The notes under the pieces are model-generated. The model was not told where the DNA came from. It did not search any database and saw only the letters and a list, made by a program, of their open reading frames with translations. 64,000 bases of DNA, from positions 1 to 64,000 of the forward strand of contig NW_025944732.1 in the NCBI RefSeq assembly GCF_000764305.2, in the 5' to 3' direction. The position numbers were made by a program, and so were the translations under genes. The stretch comes from Hyalella azteca. Its lineage: Eukaryota; Arthropoda; Malacostraca; Amphipoda; Hyalellidae. Below are positions 36,643-48,957 of this stretch, one piece after another. Position 1 is the first letter of the stretch. Every line of letters begins with the position of its first letter.

Positions 36643-37319
36643 CAAATTCAGTTCACTAATATGTCATGAGTCAATGGTACTTCTGAGTGAGTCAATGGTA
36701 CGCCGCTGAAGTATCCCCAAATAAGGATTTTTTTCAGTTTTTCTTTTCCGGAATTTGTGAATTTATTTTCTGTACATAAGCGCATATTTCTCTCATAGTT
36801 AAGTGTTGATATCATTTTAAAATTATTTCTAAAATATGAAAGCCTATACGTCATCGAATCACTCACTAATAAATCATCCGATGAACAATTCAATAAGCGG
36901 TCAGCCATGTGAACGATCCCCATTGTTACTATTGGTCTTCAAAATACAACACAATACAAACTGAGCTTTAAATTTTCTGTTGCCATTGATTCAAAGCCAG
37001 CGCTTAGCTCTCGGTCATTCGGTTCCTTGATTTGAATGCTGTTCACAGAATTTAATTGGAAATTTTCTCGCTCCAGTGAGCAAGAGAAATTAGACAAAAG
37101 ACACTCAACAATTATTATTCTAAAAGAAAATAATAACTTTTACATAACCGTCAATAACTCAATATGGATTAATTGGATTCATTACTGGAAAACCTTAAAT
37201 TGACTTTGAGGTTTCATTTGAATGGAAAAATACATACTGATGTAAAATTACAGACAATATCGAAGGTCTTGGATGCATATTTTTTACAGTCATGGTTTCT
37301 ATAGAGATTTGTAATAATA

Positions 37320-37569
37320 TCTCACTAGGCTTTGTCTGAATTTTCATTACGCGCGGCCTCCAACCTGTCAGCCGTCGTCGCACTTGCATTACGAGGTGAG
37401 TTATGGGCCGACTTTCATTGCCTGCAATTCGTCATTGCGCGACAAACATGAACTCTTTTCATTTCAAAGCGTAACGACTTCACTGCAAACACGAGGTCTC
37501 GCTGTCCGTTCCGATATGGAACGTCTTTCGAGTGCACGTTTACGATTGATATTCGGTCATTGCTTCTAA
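37320..37569 (+). other. Unusually conserved, GC-richer patch, copy B
   Basis: Counterpart of 25885-26135. The acceptor-like CTCACTAG, the donor-like GAG|GTGAGT and the 61-codon ATG frame (37384-37569) are all retained, and the two 61-residue translations differ at a single visible residue (R versus S). The reading and its uncertainty are the same as for copy A. Confidence 0.3.
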
Positions 37570-40500
37570 TGCATGTCACTACCGCTCTATTTGATTAATA
37601 ACTATGATAGTTTAAAGCAAGCACAAAAAAGTGAACATATATCGTTGAAAATTTTTTATTACACTGAAGCGTAAGTCTTTAAAGTTTGCTCATAAATATG
37701 TCTGTCTATTAGCACAACCTAGTTATTTTGAATTGAATTTTATTTTATGAGATGACAGATTAAAGTAAAACAATGTTACTTGAAAATTTAGTAAGATTTT
37801 GTCACAATTTTATTTGTCCTCATTTTGAAAAAAATATATATATATAATCCCATGAAAATGAACGTTGAAAAACTGAAAAACCTATGAAAACCAAGTATGA
37901 AATCATCAAACAAAGCATGTGTAGTCGAATTTTAGTACTAAATCAATGTATTCAAATAAAAATTTGCATAAATTTACAAGTTCGCTTTGTATTCCTCACT
38001 AAATTATACTGAAGCAAGGCGCTCTTTAGAATTAAGTTTCTCAAGAACCTGGAAGCTCAGTTTATTTTTCATGTTTCGGTTGAAGTTGTTTATGTTAAGT
38101 GAATTAACCACCGGCATCAATCGAACCAGGAAAAATATTTTATTAAGATAAAAATTGCGGGGAAGTTAGAATTTTGACATTCATTATAAAGTTATGACTG
38201 CTCTCACTAACTTTATTTATGATGTGAAAAGTTATTAGTCGGAAAATTTTTTAGAAGTTCAGATAGAAACAAGAATAATTGTATGCATGCATATCATGAA
38301 GTAAATTAGATCGAATATTAAAGTTTTAGTTGCATTAACATCCGGCTTTCCAGCGGTCTTTAATTTTTGCACGTCATAGATAAGTTTGTGTTTTGTAATT
38401 CATATTCATTTATCAAAATAAAAAGGAGAAAAATGTAAAAACTGAACATTTTTAATAAAAATTTTGAAAAATTTAGAAAATTTTGGGGACGCACTTTTGA
38501 AAGGCAAACCTGAGGCAATTGTTTTGCATTGAACACTCGTTGGAGAACTTACCGATCAAAGTACGCACTTAAAATGCCTCATAAAAGAAACAAATGACGG
38601 TCATTACTATCATCTTAATGTCAATAAAGAAGGAAATTTAGAGTCAACTTGTCACCGTTATGGTTGCCAAACAGTGACTATCTTGGCGAGGTAAATATGC
38701 TGTACGTTTGAGCAACATTATTCTTTTAGATTTTAGTGCTTTAATTCAAAAAGAGCATTTTGAAAATGATGATTTAGCAATGACATTGCTCCTAGTTTTG
38801 ACGTATAATATTTATTAAATTAATGATCAAATTACATCTGATTCAAAACTGAACAATCTTAGTCAAATGATCCTTCAATCGGAAACAAGTTCCTCGGAAT
38901 TGTTTTCTATATAAATACTTCTATTCTTTATTGTTTGTCAAAAATATCATTCAGTAATGAGAGAATTTTTAATATTTGTTATTTGAAAACATAATCCAAA
39001 TTGAAAATCGGCGGTTGATATTGAAAATTGCTCTACATTGTGTAACACAACGAAACTGGATCATTTGAACGGTAAGTCGAAAGCAATCACAATACAAAAA
39101 TTGCCCAAAAGCCTCCCCAATAAATTGCTTCAGCTGCTTATACAGATATTCTCTAGTATTTTGCTTATTCAAAACAATGTGTGAACACTTGCTATATTTG
39201 GTCTTATTGTTCTACAGCTCAGCGAACTCGGTCATCAAATGGTTGTTATTCTAATGCAAAATAATTGCGGCACTCGGAATATTTGATCGAATAAAATAGG
39301 AATTAAAGAAATATTGTATAGCTTCTGGTGCCAAGAACAGTTTGCCTTGACTGCAATAAAGATTACTTCAAACGATTCTATTGCGACACAAAGAGCCCTT
39401 GATTTATCGCTGACTCAGCTCTGTAGCTAAGTTACCGCCACTGTGTTGCTTTCAAACTTAATGATATAACCGCTAATATTAATAACTGGGTTTGTTATTT
39501 GTTGATCCGGAACTGGGTAAAGAGTTTACTTTGCTAAAATTATAACAATTCTACGAATTATTGTTAATTTGTAGACCATAAAGTGTAAACTATCATATTT
39601 TTAGTTCCGTATTAAACAAGGTTTTATTTAAAAATTGCAATATACCAATACCAATAAATATAAATATACCAATAAATAAAACATATTCGAAAAGTTTTAA
39701 TTTGATTACAAACAGAATATTGGTCACTAATTAAATTAATTTTTCCAATGGTTATACATCCTGAAACTCCAAGTCCAGCGTAGCTCAGGTTCAAATAATT
39801 ATCACTGGACATTTATTTAGACGCCATGTTTTGAACGGGCGGGAGGTCAGACTGCGACAAAAGCTTTTGTGCGTCGCTGCATTTTGGTGTCGGGAACCTT
39901 AGTTAATTTCTAACAGACTCAAAACTTTAGATGACCTCAGGAGTAAATTTAAAGTCACCAGGGGCCAGCTAGCCACCAAGCTTGACGGCCACCGTGTATT
40001 TTTTCAGGCTTTGAGCTTGGCTGGTTGCAGTCTGCAGTGGTTTATGATGGTTTGTGAACGGCGAATTTTCTTTGTGTTTTCGCAAAATTAATTATTTCAT
40101 GACTTCGTTGAAATAAAGTTACTTGTTCCCAGTTAAATAGTGGTATAAAATATTTAAAGCTATAATTTTTTATGTTTTCGCAGAAATTCATAATTTTGTG
40201 ATTAATTGAGATTTTGGAGACAATTGTTTTGCACGTTTCATGCTGGTATTATGTCAAAAACAGGAACTTCCATAAGGAATTTTGAAATTTAAAAACAAAA
40301 TAGTGGACATAATTTTAATATTTTTCAAATGAATCTGCTGTTACATTTCGGCTTAGTATTTTAATTACCAGTTCCTGCAAATTGACACGGACAATTATAT
40401 ATTATTATATATTATAATATATATAATTTGTCTGATAATTTATATTATATATATTATCATATATTAATAATACATTTGTCCCAAATTTCAAGTCCCCACA

Positions 40501-41429
40501 TGACTGTGAATTTCGAACCCATTTCAGCATAACAGTTTTTAGTGCGAGGTCCAGCAAAAGCGCATCTCTGGAATCTTAATTTGAATAAATGTGCTACCGA
40601 AAAAAGCTCGCGCCCTCCCCAAGAGACACCGGACGTTGAATTAAAGATTTTTACGCTGAATAAATTTCACTTTACGTTTTTTTCAGCTTCGTATGCTGAA
40701 AAATTTTACCATTTTCAAAGTAGAAAATTTGTCTTTTATTTCTTTGAAAGTGTTTCTTTTTCATATTCTAACACCGCAACCTAAATCCCCTTTTTCCAAG
40801 TTACAACGTACAGCACCTCATGTCTCCTGTTTTCTGACTAACGCTGTAAGTCTGGCACAACCCGAAACTTCTCCTAAAAGCCAGGGTTTCTGGGAGGTGG
40901 TGATGGTCTTTGCCAGGCGCCCTGGTTTAAAAGGACCGAAATCACAATGCAGGCTTTTTGATAATATGTCTTGATTTTCATTAAAATAATATTTATTCAA
41001 GACCCACCAGGCATAGGCTCATCTAAGTTTTGAGTGATGCTTCGAGTAATGTATCTGAAGCATGTAATTATATATAATAATTTATACCTTAACGTTTCGG
41101 CCGTTAGAACTACTCTTATTTGAGTGTCTAATTTCGTGCTTGTGGGAGTTTTCTTCTCTCTGGTATTGCATATATTGGCATTGAATCCATCCATTATCAA
41201 TAACTCCTTGAACTCTAGCAAATTACTGGCTTCAGAGCAGTACATTTTGATCTTAGCTCATTGCACTAAGTAAGTTATTAATTTAGATTTCATTATTTAT
41301 ATTAGCCCTTTAAGTTGAAAAAAAATTGTCTATTGATAATGAATATATATTATTAAAACGAGGTCATTGCAGACATTTCTATGATCGATTTAACTTTAAC
41401 GGAGACATTAAAACCGTTTTTCAGTGAAG

Positions 41430-41762
41430 ATGTTAGGGATTACAATAGGGTTCATTAAATTTGTCATTTCCGTTTTGATTCACCACCGATGACTTCGCAA
41501 ATGAATGTTTCCTTATTTCTCATTGCTATGTGATCCACCACAGAGCGGGGCTCCGAACATAGGACATGATTACGAATTAATAGGCAAGGGTTAGAAAGAC
41601 ACACGGTTTATAGTTTTATAATTTGTTTTCTTGGATTTATCGTTCATGTATTATTTTAGTTCTTAATTTATCATTTTGATTAATCCTCTATTTGCGATCA
41701 CTGGTCGAATGTCTGGGGTCATCGGAAGTTTAGTTTGTTTATTTATTGAATAGTCCCCATCA
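41430..41762. mobile_element. 333-bp segment present only in copy B (candidate insertion)
   Basis: Relative to copy A (near 30250), 333 bp are present here between AAG at 41427-41429 and AAG at 41763-41765; removing the segment plus one AAG restores the copy A arrangement with one substitution (GTGAAGCTTCG versus GTGAGGCTTCG). That fits an insertion with a 3-bp target duplication. The ends (ATGTTAGGGA... and ...TCCCCATCA) are only weakly inverted. No coding frame, A tail or tRNA-like promoter was seen. A deletion from copy A is the alternative. Confidence 0.5.
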
Positions 41763-42708
41763 AAGCTTCGTAATTCCTCTTCCATACATCTGTACTAGAA
41801 AAAATTGCCATGCCAGTACGAAAATATTAATCAGTGAAATTCATCGCAATTAATACATTAGCTGACTTCGTCGCCCTTATTTTACTCGTCTGTTGATTGT
41901 GCGCACTAGCAGTGTCTATACGATGGTAGTATATGTATAGTATATCGGATTTTCTGGAAGATGCTCGTGTAATCCCAGTTTAATAATCACGGTCTCGTTA
42001 GTCCGTAAATAATGTACATTATCATCGACGTATCTAGGATGAGATTTTTTTGAAAAACGTATGACTGTTTCAGGAATTTTCATACTAGATTTTCGTTGAT
42101 ATCAAAACATGTTTGTTAAAACATCACTGCATCAGCACAACGACGAAATAGTATATAGTATTATTTTTTATTCCCATATCCCTTTTTTATCTGTACAACA
42201 GAAGTGGATATATTTAAATCATGGTTGAAATCTCTTGATTTTATGGAGCACTTTATTTATGAATGTATGAACTGAACCCACAATTATGCGCATCAAGATT
42301 AGAGAATAATATAAAATATCCTTTTGATACGCTATGACAAAATAATAGATGCTCTTGAAAAGATATCACAATTATTAATCTCGCATAATGAAGTTTAAAC
42401 TTCTACAACTCATGTATGGAAGCAAGCAGCGGCGATTCTATCACATGGTTATTGTGAGGCGGTATCTGGTTAATAAATTTCTATGATACCTAATATGAAT
42501 CGCAATTTTTTATCGAGATTCAGCTTCTTCATAAATTCAGTAAGCAGCAATCCAATTTTATATGTGAAATATTTTCAATGCGCTGGTTGCCGCAATTAAT
42601 TTCGATTCTTCTTAATTTTCGAAGACTGAATTTGTTCATTTAGTTGGACTGCATTATTTGGATCGTCATGCTGCTGTGCTCAATTTATGGCCATTTTGGC
42701 ATGAGTTA

Positions 42709-42827
42709 ACTTAATTAAGATGCTTTTATTTCGTGACATGCATTTAAAAAATTTTTCGGTTTTTGCCTAAAATTTCAGGTATGATTTATTTTAGCGATAT
42801 TTTCCTGGCTATGGATGATACAAGCCG
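42709..42827. repeat. ~119-bp segment present only in copy B
   Basis: Copy A reads GAGTTA directly into GCTCTCGAATAACGG (near 31225-31245); copy B has about 119 AT-rich bases between them, opening with ACTTAATTAAG. No terminal repeats or target duplication were seen, so insertion in B and deletion in A cannot be told apart. Confidence 0.6.
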
Positions 42828-44331
42828 TCTCTCGAATAACGGTAATTGATTATAAAGAATCCAATACTACATAAATGAAAAAAACTCGATGTATTGTGAT
42901 TTGTATTGTTTATTTTGAGATTGTCGAACAAAAAACATCGCTCTGTTTATTTTCTATAAATAATTAGATGAGATATCTGCGAGTTTACTGTAAATCAATT
43001 TGGACGGTCCAGTACAATTACAGCTTCCAACACCGAACAATTACTTCTGATATATTCTAGGCTGAATTAATATGCGACATTTGCCATCTGAGCATGAATT
43101 GTAACTGTGGACTTATCGCGGAGCGCAGGATGAGTCCTAAAAGTTTCATTTGCTGCATAATTATTCGAATATTTCTGAACACGGCTCTATTATTCACACA
43201 AAGGGCTGAATATAATACCAATGAACATAAATTTGATGGGAATGGAATGTACCAGCTTCGAAAGGTTTGAAATTATTCATTATATAGAGGATTGTAATTT
43301 GAAATATGAATGATGAGAAAGAATTAAATTCCCGATAAAGAAATAATTTCTCGATGAGCTGCACGGTTAATTTCGTGCATTAAAATTCGACTAAAAGTTG
43401 AATAAAAACGAGTGATCAATAAGTTTAGAAAAGCCGAGTTAAAACTTTGAAGCACTCAATTGAGAAATATTTGCATGAGGCTTCAATGAAAATAATCTCG
43501 AAATTTTGATAGTTTTTAACGAAATGTATTCTGAAATTAAACGAATGAAATGTGAACAAAATAACTAAGAATTATTATAAAATATTTCAATATAAATGAA
43601 AAAAAAACATTCTTGATTTTGAAACTCAGTAAATTGCACTGTGATATCAAATTGTGAACATATACTAAAGCTCATATTTTCTCATAGAACTGTAAGGTTG
43701 AAAGCCAGGCCGTGCATTTTGTCTCAATGTACATGCAGGGATCTGTGAGACGATCCTAAATTCTGAGAGCGTAGATTACGTTTCATTAATTACTCGTAGA
43801 TCATTACTAGCGATCATCAGTAAAGATTTCTGTCTCACGTTTCTCACACGCGAGAGTGTCGGGATATTGTAGAATGTAACTATAATGTACACTGCACATG
43901 TAAAGTCCATTTGGAGTGATTATCTTAGGCTTTAAAATATTCCAGAATAAGTTACAAATTAATTTCTACCTCGATTTAGCCTACGTTGACGACTTGAAAA
44001 TAAATCTTAAATTTTATTAGTCATATATTACAAGTGCATTCAAAATTTGTAGGTGGAGGCGGTAAAATTTAGCCTTACCGGAAGTAGACAAACGTAGTGT
44101 GAGTTTTATTTATTTATATTTTAGTATACCAGGTCTTCAAAGAAGCATTGTTTAAGGATATGAACTCCACAATAATACAGTTAAAGTATAAGACCTAGAT
44201 ATGGTAGAAGTAAAATGGGTGTATAATAACATTGTGAATCTTTATGAAAAGATGATATTCTTCCAATTCAGTTGAGATCCATCGTATGCTTTGATCCCAA
44301 TGCCTCTTTCACTCGATCCCTATCCATTTTC

Positions 44332-45003
44332 CATTCAAACACTAAGCTTCCTTCATTCAAACACGAAGGTTCCTTCACTCAAACAATAAGCTTCCTTCAC
44401 TGAAACACTAAACTTCCTCCACTCAAACACTTAGCTTCCTTCACTCAAACACTAAGCTTCCTTCACTCAAAAAAATAAGCTTCCTTCACTCAAACACTAA
44501 ACTTCCTTCACTCAAACACTTAGCTTCCTTCACTCAAACACTAAGCTTCCTTCACTCAAACACTAAGCTTCCTTCACTCAAACACTTAGCTTCCTTCACT
44601 CAAATACTCAGCTTCCTTCACTCAAACACTTAGCTTCCTTCACTTAAACACTTAGCTTCTTTCACTGAAAAACTAAGCTTCCTCCACTCAAACACTAAGC
44701 TTCCTCCACTCAAACACTAAGCTTCCTTCACTCAAACACTAAGCTTCCTTCACTCAAACACTAAGCTTCCTTCACTCAAACACTTAGCTTCCTTCACTTA
44801 AACACTAAGCTTCCTCCACTCAAACACTAAGTTTTCTTCACTCAAACACTAAGCTTCCTTCACTCAAACACTTAGCTTCATTCACTCAAACACTAAGCTG
44901 CCTTCACTCAAACACTAAGCTTCCTTCACTCAAACACTAAGCTTCCTCCACTCAAACACTTAGCTTCCTTACACTAAACACTAAGTTTTCGTCACTCAAT
45001 CAC
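44332..45003. repeat. 22-bp satellite array B, about 30 copies
   Basis: Homologous to array A but expanded to about thirty 22-bp units (44332 to about 44992) plus an 11-bp partial unit. One unit has an extra A (near 44465) and one near the right end reads TTACACTAAACA, so phase is slightly disturbed. CTAAGCTTCC units (HindIII-type AAGCTT) and CTCCACTC variants are commoner here than in array A, so the two arrays have diverged by local expansion of different variants. Confidence 0.95.
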
Positions 45004-45613
45004 AACGCAGTACCAAATTTCGTAAGTCTGTAATATGTATGTATATCCACCGAGTTCGCCTTTCAAAGTAATTTAATCAAACTCAGTTGCATGGAATGCA
45101 TCGAGAAGTTCTTGTTCGGCACCAACGTTCAAGTTTCCATGCAAAAATCCCCTAATTGAATGCTGGCAAATGTGACCTCGGGAGCCATGGTAAACACTTC
45201 AACGCTGTCAACTGACTCCTTCCTGGGCGATTTATTTAGCCTTGTAACTGTTGTTGTTCTCGTGCTGCTGGTACAACTAATTGCCAAAAATATACCTCAC
45301 ATTGCGCCGCACCTCGGAAATGAAATGACTTCGTAACTTCAGACATTGTTGTCGATTTTATTTCCTTTCTCATTTTAGGTGAAGGCTGTTTTGTTGAAGG
45401 CTGTTCCGCTGAACTTGATGAATTTATGTCAGACACAAATAATGAGTTAAATTCGACTATGTGAACAATACAAATATGTTGGAAAATTTAATAATCTATA
45501 TTGATTCAATGAAATTAAGTTCAAAAGTATTATAATAATAACTTGAACAACTATAATGTGGTTTAAAAACGAGTAACCACATTAAAAATATTATTTGCTT
45601 TATATTATAACTC
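45004..45613. other. Spacer right of the duplication
   Basis: Unique-looking DNA follows the second array. A 66-codon minus frame (45236-45436) has a serine-, proline- and lysine-rich translation without a domain. No gene or transposon end was seen. Confidence 0.55.
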
Positions 45614-45692
45614 ATATATAATATAATATAATATAATATAATATAATATAATATAATATAATATAATATAATATAATATAATATAATATAAT
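45614..45692. repeat. Pentanucleotide microsatellite (ATATA-type)
   Basis: About fifteen near-perfect copies of a 5-bp unit (ATAAT in one phase), interrupted only at the end by AAAATAAT. It is uniform and therefore probably length-variable between individuals. Confidence 0.95.
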
Positions 45693-45803
45693 AAAATAAT
45701 ATATATTATAACTTTAGTATACAATAATTATCGGATAATAACAGGCATATATTTAAATTTAATTCTTATTATTTCAATACAAAAAGACTTATCCCCTCAA
45801 ATC

Positions 45804-46264
45804 ATGCCCCTACATAGATTAATGAAAATTTACGTCGGTCGATGGGTAGAGCCTTTTTACGATTATATTTACAGAAGGAAAATGAATTTTCTTGAATGAG
45901 ATATGTTAGTAAATCTAATATGGGATTCTGATCCAGAACGAATTGCATATTTGATACTTAAATTATGTAGGTTTTCAATAGATACAACAAAATATTGTGA
46001 TCGTCATGCCCGTGAGCGAAAATTAGAAAAATTCTAGGAGATCGCCCAGTCATTATTTTATATTTAGCCTACAGTTATTTCACCACAGCGTCGCTTTTTT
46101 GGACGATAAACGATTAGTTATTGGGGCATCTGCACCGATAAAACATCCATGCTCGACTATGAATATTAGGTTCAGTGGCTTATGTATGGCTGCAAAGCTT
46201 GCTTTGGATATTACGAGGAACTGTAGTGCTGAATAATATTTTTGTTCCAAATATTGTATTTTAA
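45804..46264 (+). pseudogene. Possible decayed coding remnant, unrecognised
   Basis: From an ATG at 45804 one frame runs 77 codons to a TAG at 46035 with a single internal TGA (45897-45899); the part after the TGA has protein-like composition, including DPERIAYLILKLCRF. A second frame opens from about 46028, with a hydrophobic, membrane-like segment before a stop at 46115 and another apolar stretch (LGSVAYVWLQSLLWILRGTV) at about 46166-46225, separated by three stops. This could be a frameshifted, multiply stopped relic of a membrane protein gene. I recognise no family, and AT-rich DNA readily yields hydrophobic frames, so chance is a real alternative. Confidence 0.15.
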
Positions 46265-48768
46265 ATCATGATAAATATATTTCCGAAAAATATATTAATT
46301 TTAATTTTAATACATATTTCATGTGAAGGAAATATTTATATTGAAAAATTGTAGAACTTCCGTCAAATAATGAAAAGAGAATATTGATCAATAGTGATTA
46401 TTGAATATTGATCAACAAAAATTGAATCTTTCCATGAGCTTGAAGAATTTTCACCTCAAATCAGGAAATGTTCATTTATGGTTCAGAGGAAGACACAAGA
46501 TTTCGGATAAAAAATTAGAGGTTTAGTTCCTACTTTGGAAAACAAAAATCTGAAGCAATTGTCACCGAGAAGATTGACTATACATATAATTGAAATAAAT
46601 CATTGTTATAAAAAAAAACAGAGTTACAAACCGTGTGTAACTTCTCAAATTTGCTAAAGCTAAAAAATAGTATGAAGACCATTCAACCGTTATGTTGTGT
46701 GACATGATGACCGTTTGAAGGTAAATAGGTTTCTTACACTGAGCTCGAATTTTAAAGACCAGATCCTAGGTTCAATTATTGCTCGATTTTAAATTCATTT
46801 TTAACTGGACTAACGATGATGCATTGGCGTCATATGAAGAAATCACGAATATAAATGGGGAAGCAACAAGATAGGACAAGCCAATACTGTTATTGGACAG
46901 GGAACCAGCAACATAAAATTTTCTCATTATAGCTTTTTTAGGTTGCATCAAAAAAGGAGAGATAAAGCACCGTTAATGAGCGTTATGAATGAACTATTCA
47001 GAAAAATGTATGAAACTTTGCCGAGAAATTTATGTTCTTCTTGTGGGTAATATTGACCCAGTCTGACTAGACAAAACAGCTCATCAGCGTTACGCTGCTC
47101 TCGGCATGCACTTGTGGGTAGGAAAGAGTGTTGCTATTTCTACAATATTACCCATTCTTTTATTCTACAGAAAATTTACCTTGCATCTTAAATTTATAAA
47201 TAAATTTGTAAGTTTGTGAATAGATGATAATAAAGAAAGTAAAAAATTAATCCTGTAGCTGAATAACTGAAAATTTTTATACAAATTTTTCCAGAATTTT
47301 TATCTAGTTTTTTCATCACAAGATCAAGCTCTCAACGGAAAATAATTCGAACTTCCAACGAATTCTACATTTTTACAATTTTTTGTCGATTAAATTGACG
47401 GATTTCTCGTGAAAAAGTTAAGATGAAGCTGCCATCAAATGACTTACGAGCAATCTAATCAAAAGAGCTCCGCTCCAAACATTTCATCTTCCAAAAAATT
47501 CTAGTTAAAAAACGCGTACACTTTGAAGAATTTAGCTGTTTTTCCCTGCTTTCAACAGTGCATCAATGTAACTCCCATTAACTTATTTCAACAGTTGATC
47601 TGCATATTTTTTTGTATAGGTTCAAACATTTGGATATTTCCAACCTCATGAAGTCGAATCATTTATTGAAACGATGTGTCGTTAATTTGAATGGTTAGTA
47701 TAGCAATTCTTTTATATTCAAATTAGTTATCTTTTAATAGAATATTATTCGACTATGGCGATACGCCGATGGCCTGCATCGGCATTCATCAAAGAAATGG
47801 CAATTAAATTGTTTCATTTCAGTAAGATGTTTCTTTGTGTTTACGGAGCAATCAAGTAAAAGGATCAACTGATACATGCAAAAAAAATACGGATGAAATA
47901 TTCAGGAGATATTCTCGGTTGAAGTTTGTGCCCGCCATCCCAGAGCCACCCGCCTCAAAATTCTGCTGCAATGGCTCAAGTCTTCAATATATTCTAGCGA
48001 ACTGTGAGAGAAGTGTACGTACATCTGGAAGGATTAGAGCGCTTCCGATGAAAACAATAGTTCTTGTATTGTGCTTTGAAAATAAATTTTTGAAACGTAA
48101 ATTTAGCAATCGTCTCAGTAATAAAAAATGTAGAGGCTCTAAAAGTGTCTCGGCAAATTGAAATATTATTAAATTCAGGACGGCTGGTATCAAAAAAGTT
48201 TAGCAAGAAAATAATACGATGAAATCAAACAAAAAAGTATAAAACATATCGAAAATCGCAAGTGGATTTCTGCAAAGCATCGAAGATTTTTAATAGTTCA
48301 TAAGAAGAAAACATCGCTGAACGTCAGTAAAGATTATTGTGTTGTAAACGGAACTTCTTCATATTTAAAAAGCTCTGCTCTCCCATTATGACGAGGTTTT
48401 GTGGATCTCTTTATGCCTCGAAAAGGAAACTGAGCAAATTTTCTGTATCAACGACACTATTTAATAATTCATTGAAGAATGAAAACTTTTCATTTCATTT
48501 GGTTGAAGTGAACTGAACATATATTTATTAATTTTTGGCATAAATTGTTCAATTCAATTTGTAAAACAGAGATTTGTATTCAGATATACCATCTAACGAG
48601 ACTATTTTTGGTTTGAAAGTTATTTCTGGTTCAAATTTCTAAATCGTTACATTTACGTTAACAGCTGCGTGCTTCCATTATTCAGAATAAGGAAAAGTCA
48701 TCAGATTTTTGTTGGTTATTATAGTTGAATCGATCGAATGTTGTTTTCACTGATACTAAAATGTTTTC
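46265..48768. other. AT-rich stretch with one unrecognised 108-codon frame
   Basis: The only notable frame is 47835-48161 plus (108 codons), with a cysteine-containing, mixed-composition first half and a lysine/arginine-rich tail; no domain is recognised and two minus frames (47984-48193, 47994-48206) overlap it. Poly-A runs occur near 46610. No repeat family or transposon terminus was found. Confidence 0.45.
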
Positions 48769-48795
48769 ATGGTCTCTTCAAGGTATTGTAGGAGA

Positions 48796-48945
48796 GCAGC
48801 ATCATGCTGCCAAATGAGTATGAACCAAAAATGTACTTGCATTTTTGGTTCATACGCATTTTTGAGTATGAACCTTTTGAGTATGAACATTTTGGTTCAT
48901 ACATACCATTCTTGCCTTTTTTTGTTCATACTCAAAAATGCTCGC
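48796..48945. repeat. Cluster of inverted TATGAAC(C) motifs forming nested hairpins
   Basis: TATGAACCAAAAATG (48819-48833) is followed after six bases by its exact complement CATTTTTGGTTCATA (48840-48854). Downstream come GAGTATGAAC twice, GGTTCATAC and GTTCATACTCAAAAATG, so the same motif recurs in alternating orientation. GCAGCA/TGCTGC (48796-48810) makes another short stem. The frames translated through it (48769-48957, 48804-49013) are repeat-encoded and not genes. Confidence 0.85.
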
Positions 48946-48957
48946 ATTCAAACATGA

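Larger units (their letters stand above)
33170..45003. repeat. Segmental duplication, copy B (~11.8 kb)
   Basis: Second, directly oriented copy of 21937-33169. It is longer because of extra segments at about 33543-33640 (~95 bp), 34763-34828 (~65 bp), 35112-35137 (~27 bp), 41430-41762 (333 bp) and 42709-42827 (~119 bp) and a longer satellite. It lacks the ~205 bp found at 26550-26755 of copy A and about 40 bp corresponding to 30895-30935. After the array, sequence from 45004 onward does not continue any homology seen in the window, so only two units are present. Confidence 0.95.

Noticed and set aside
32738..45003. 22-bp arrays as an origin or centromeric satellite
   Set aside because: Only 19 and ~30 units, confined to the duplication edges; nothing in the sequence supports such a role.
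45614..46264. AT-rich DNA with apolar frames as a mitochondrial insertion
   Set aside because: No recognisable mitochondrial protein, tRNA or rRNA segment was seen in either strand.
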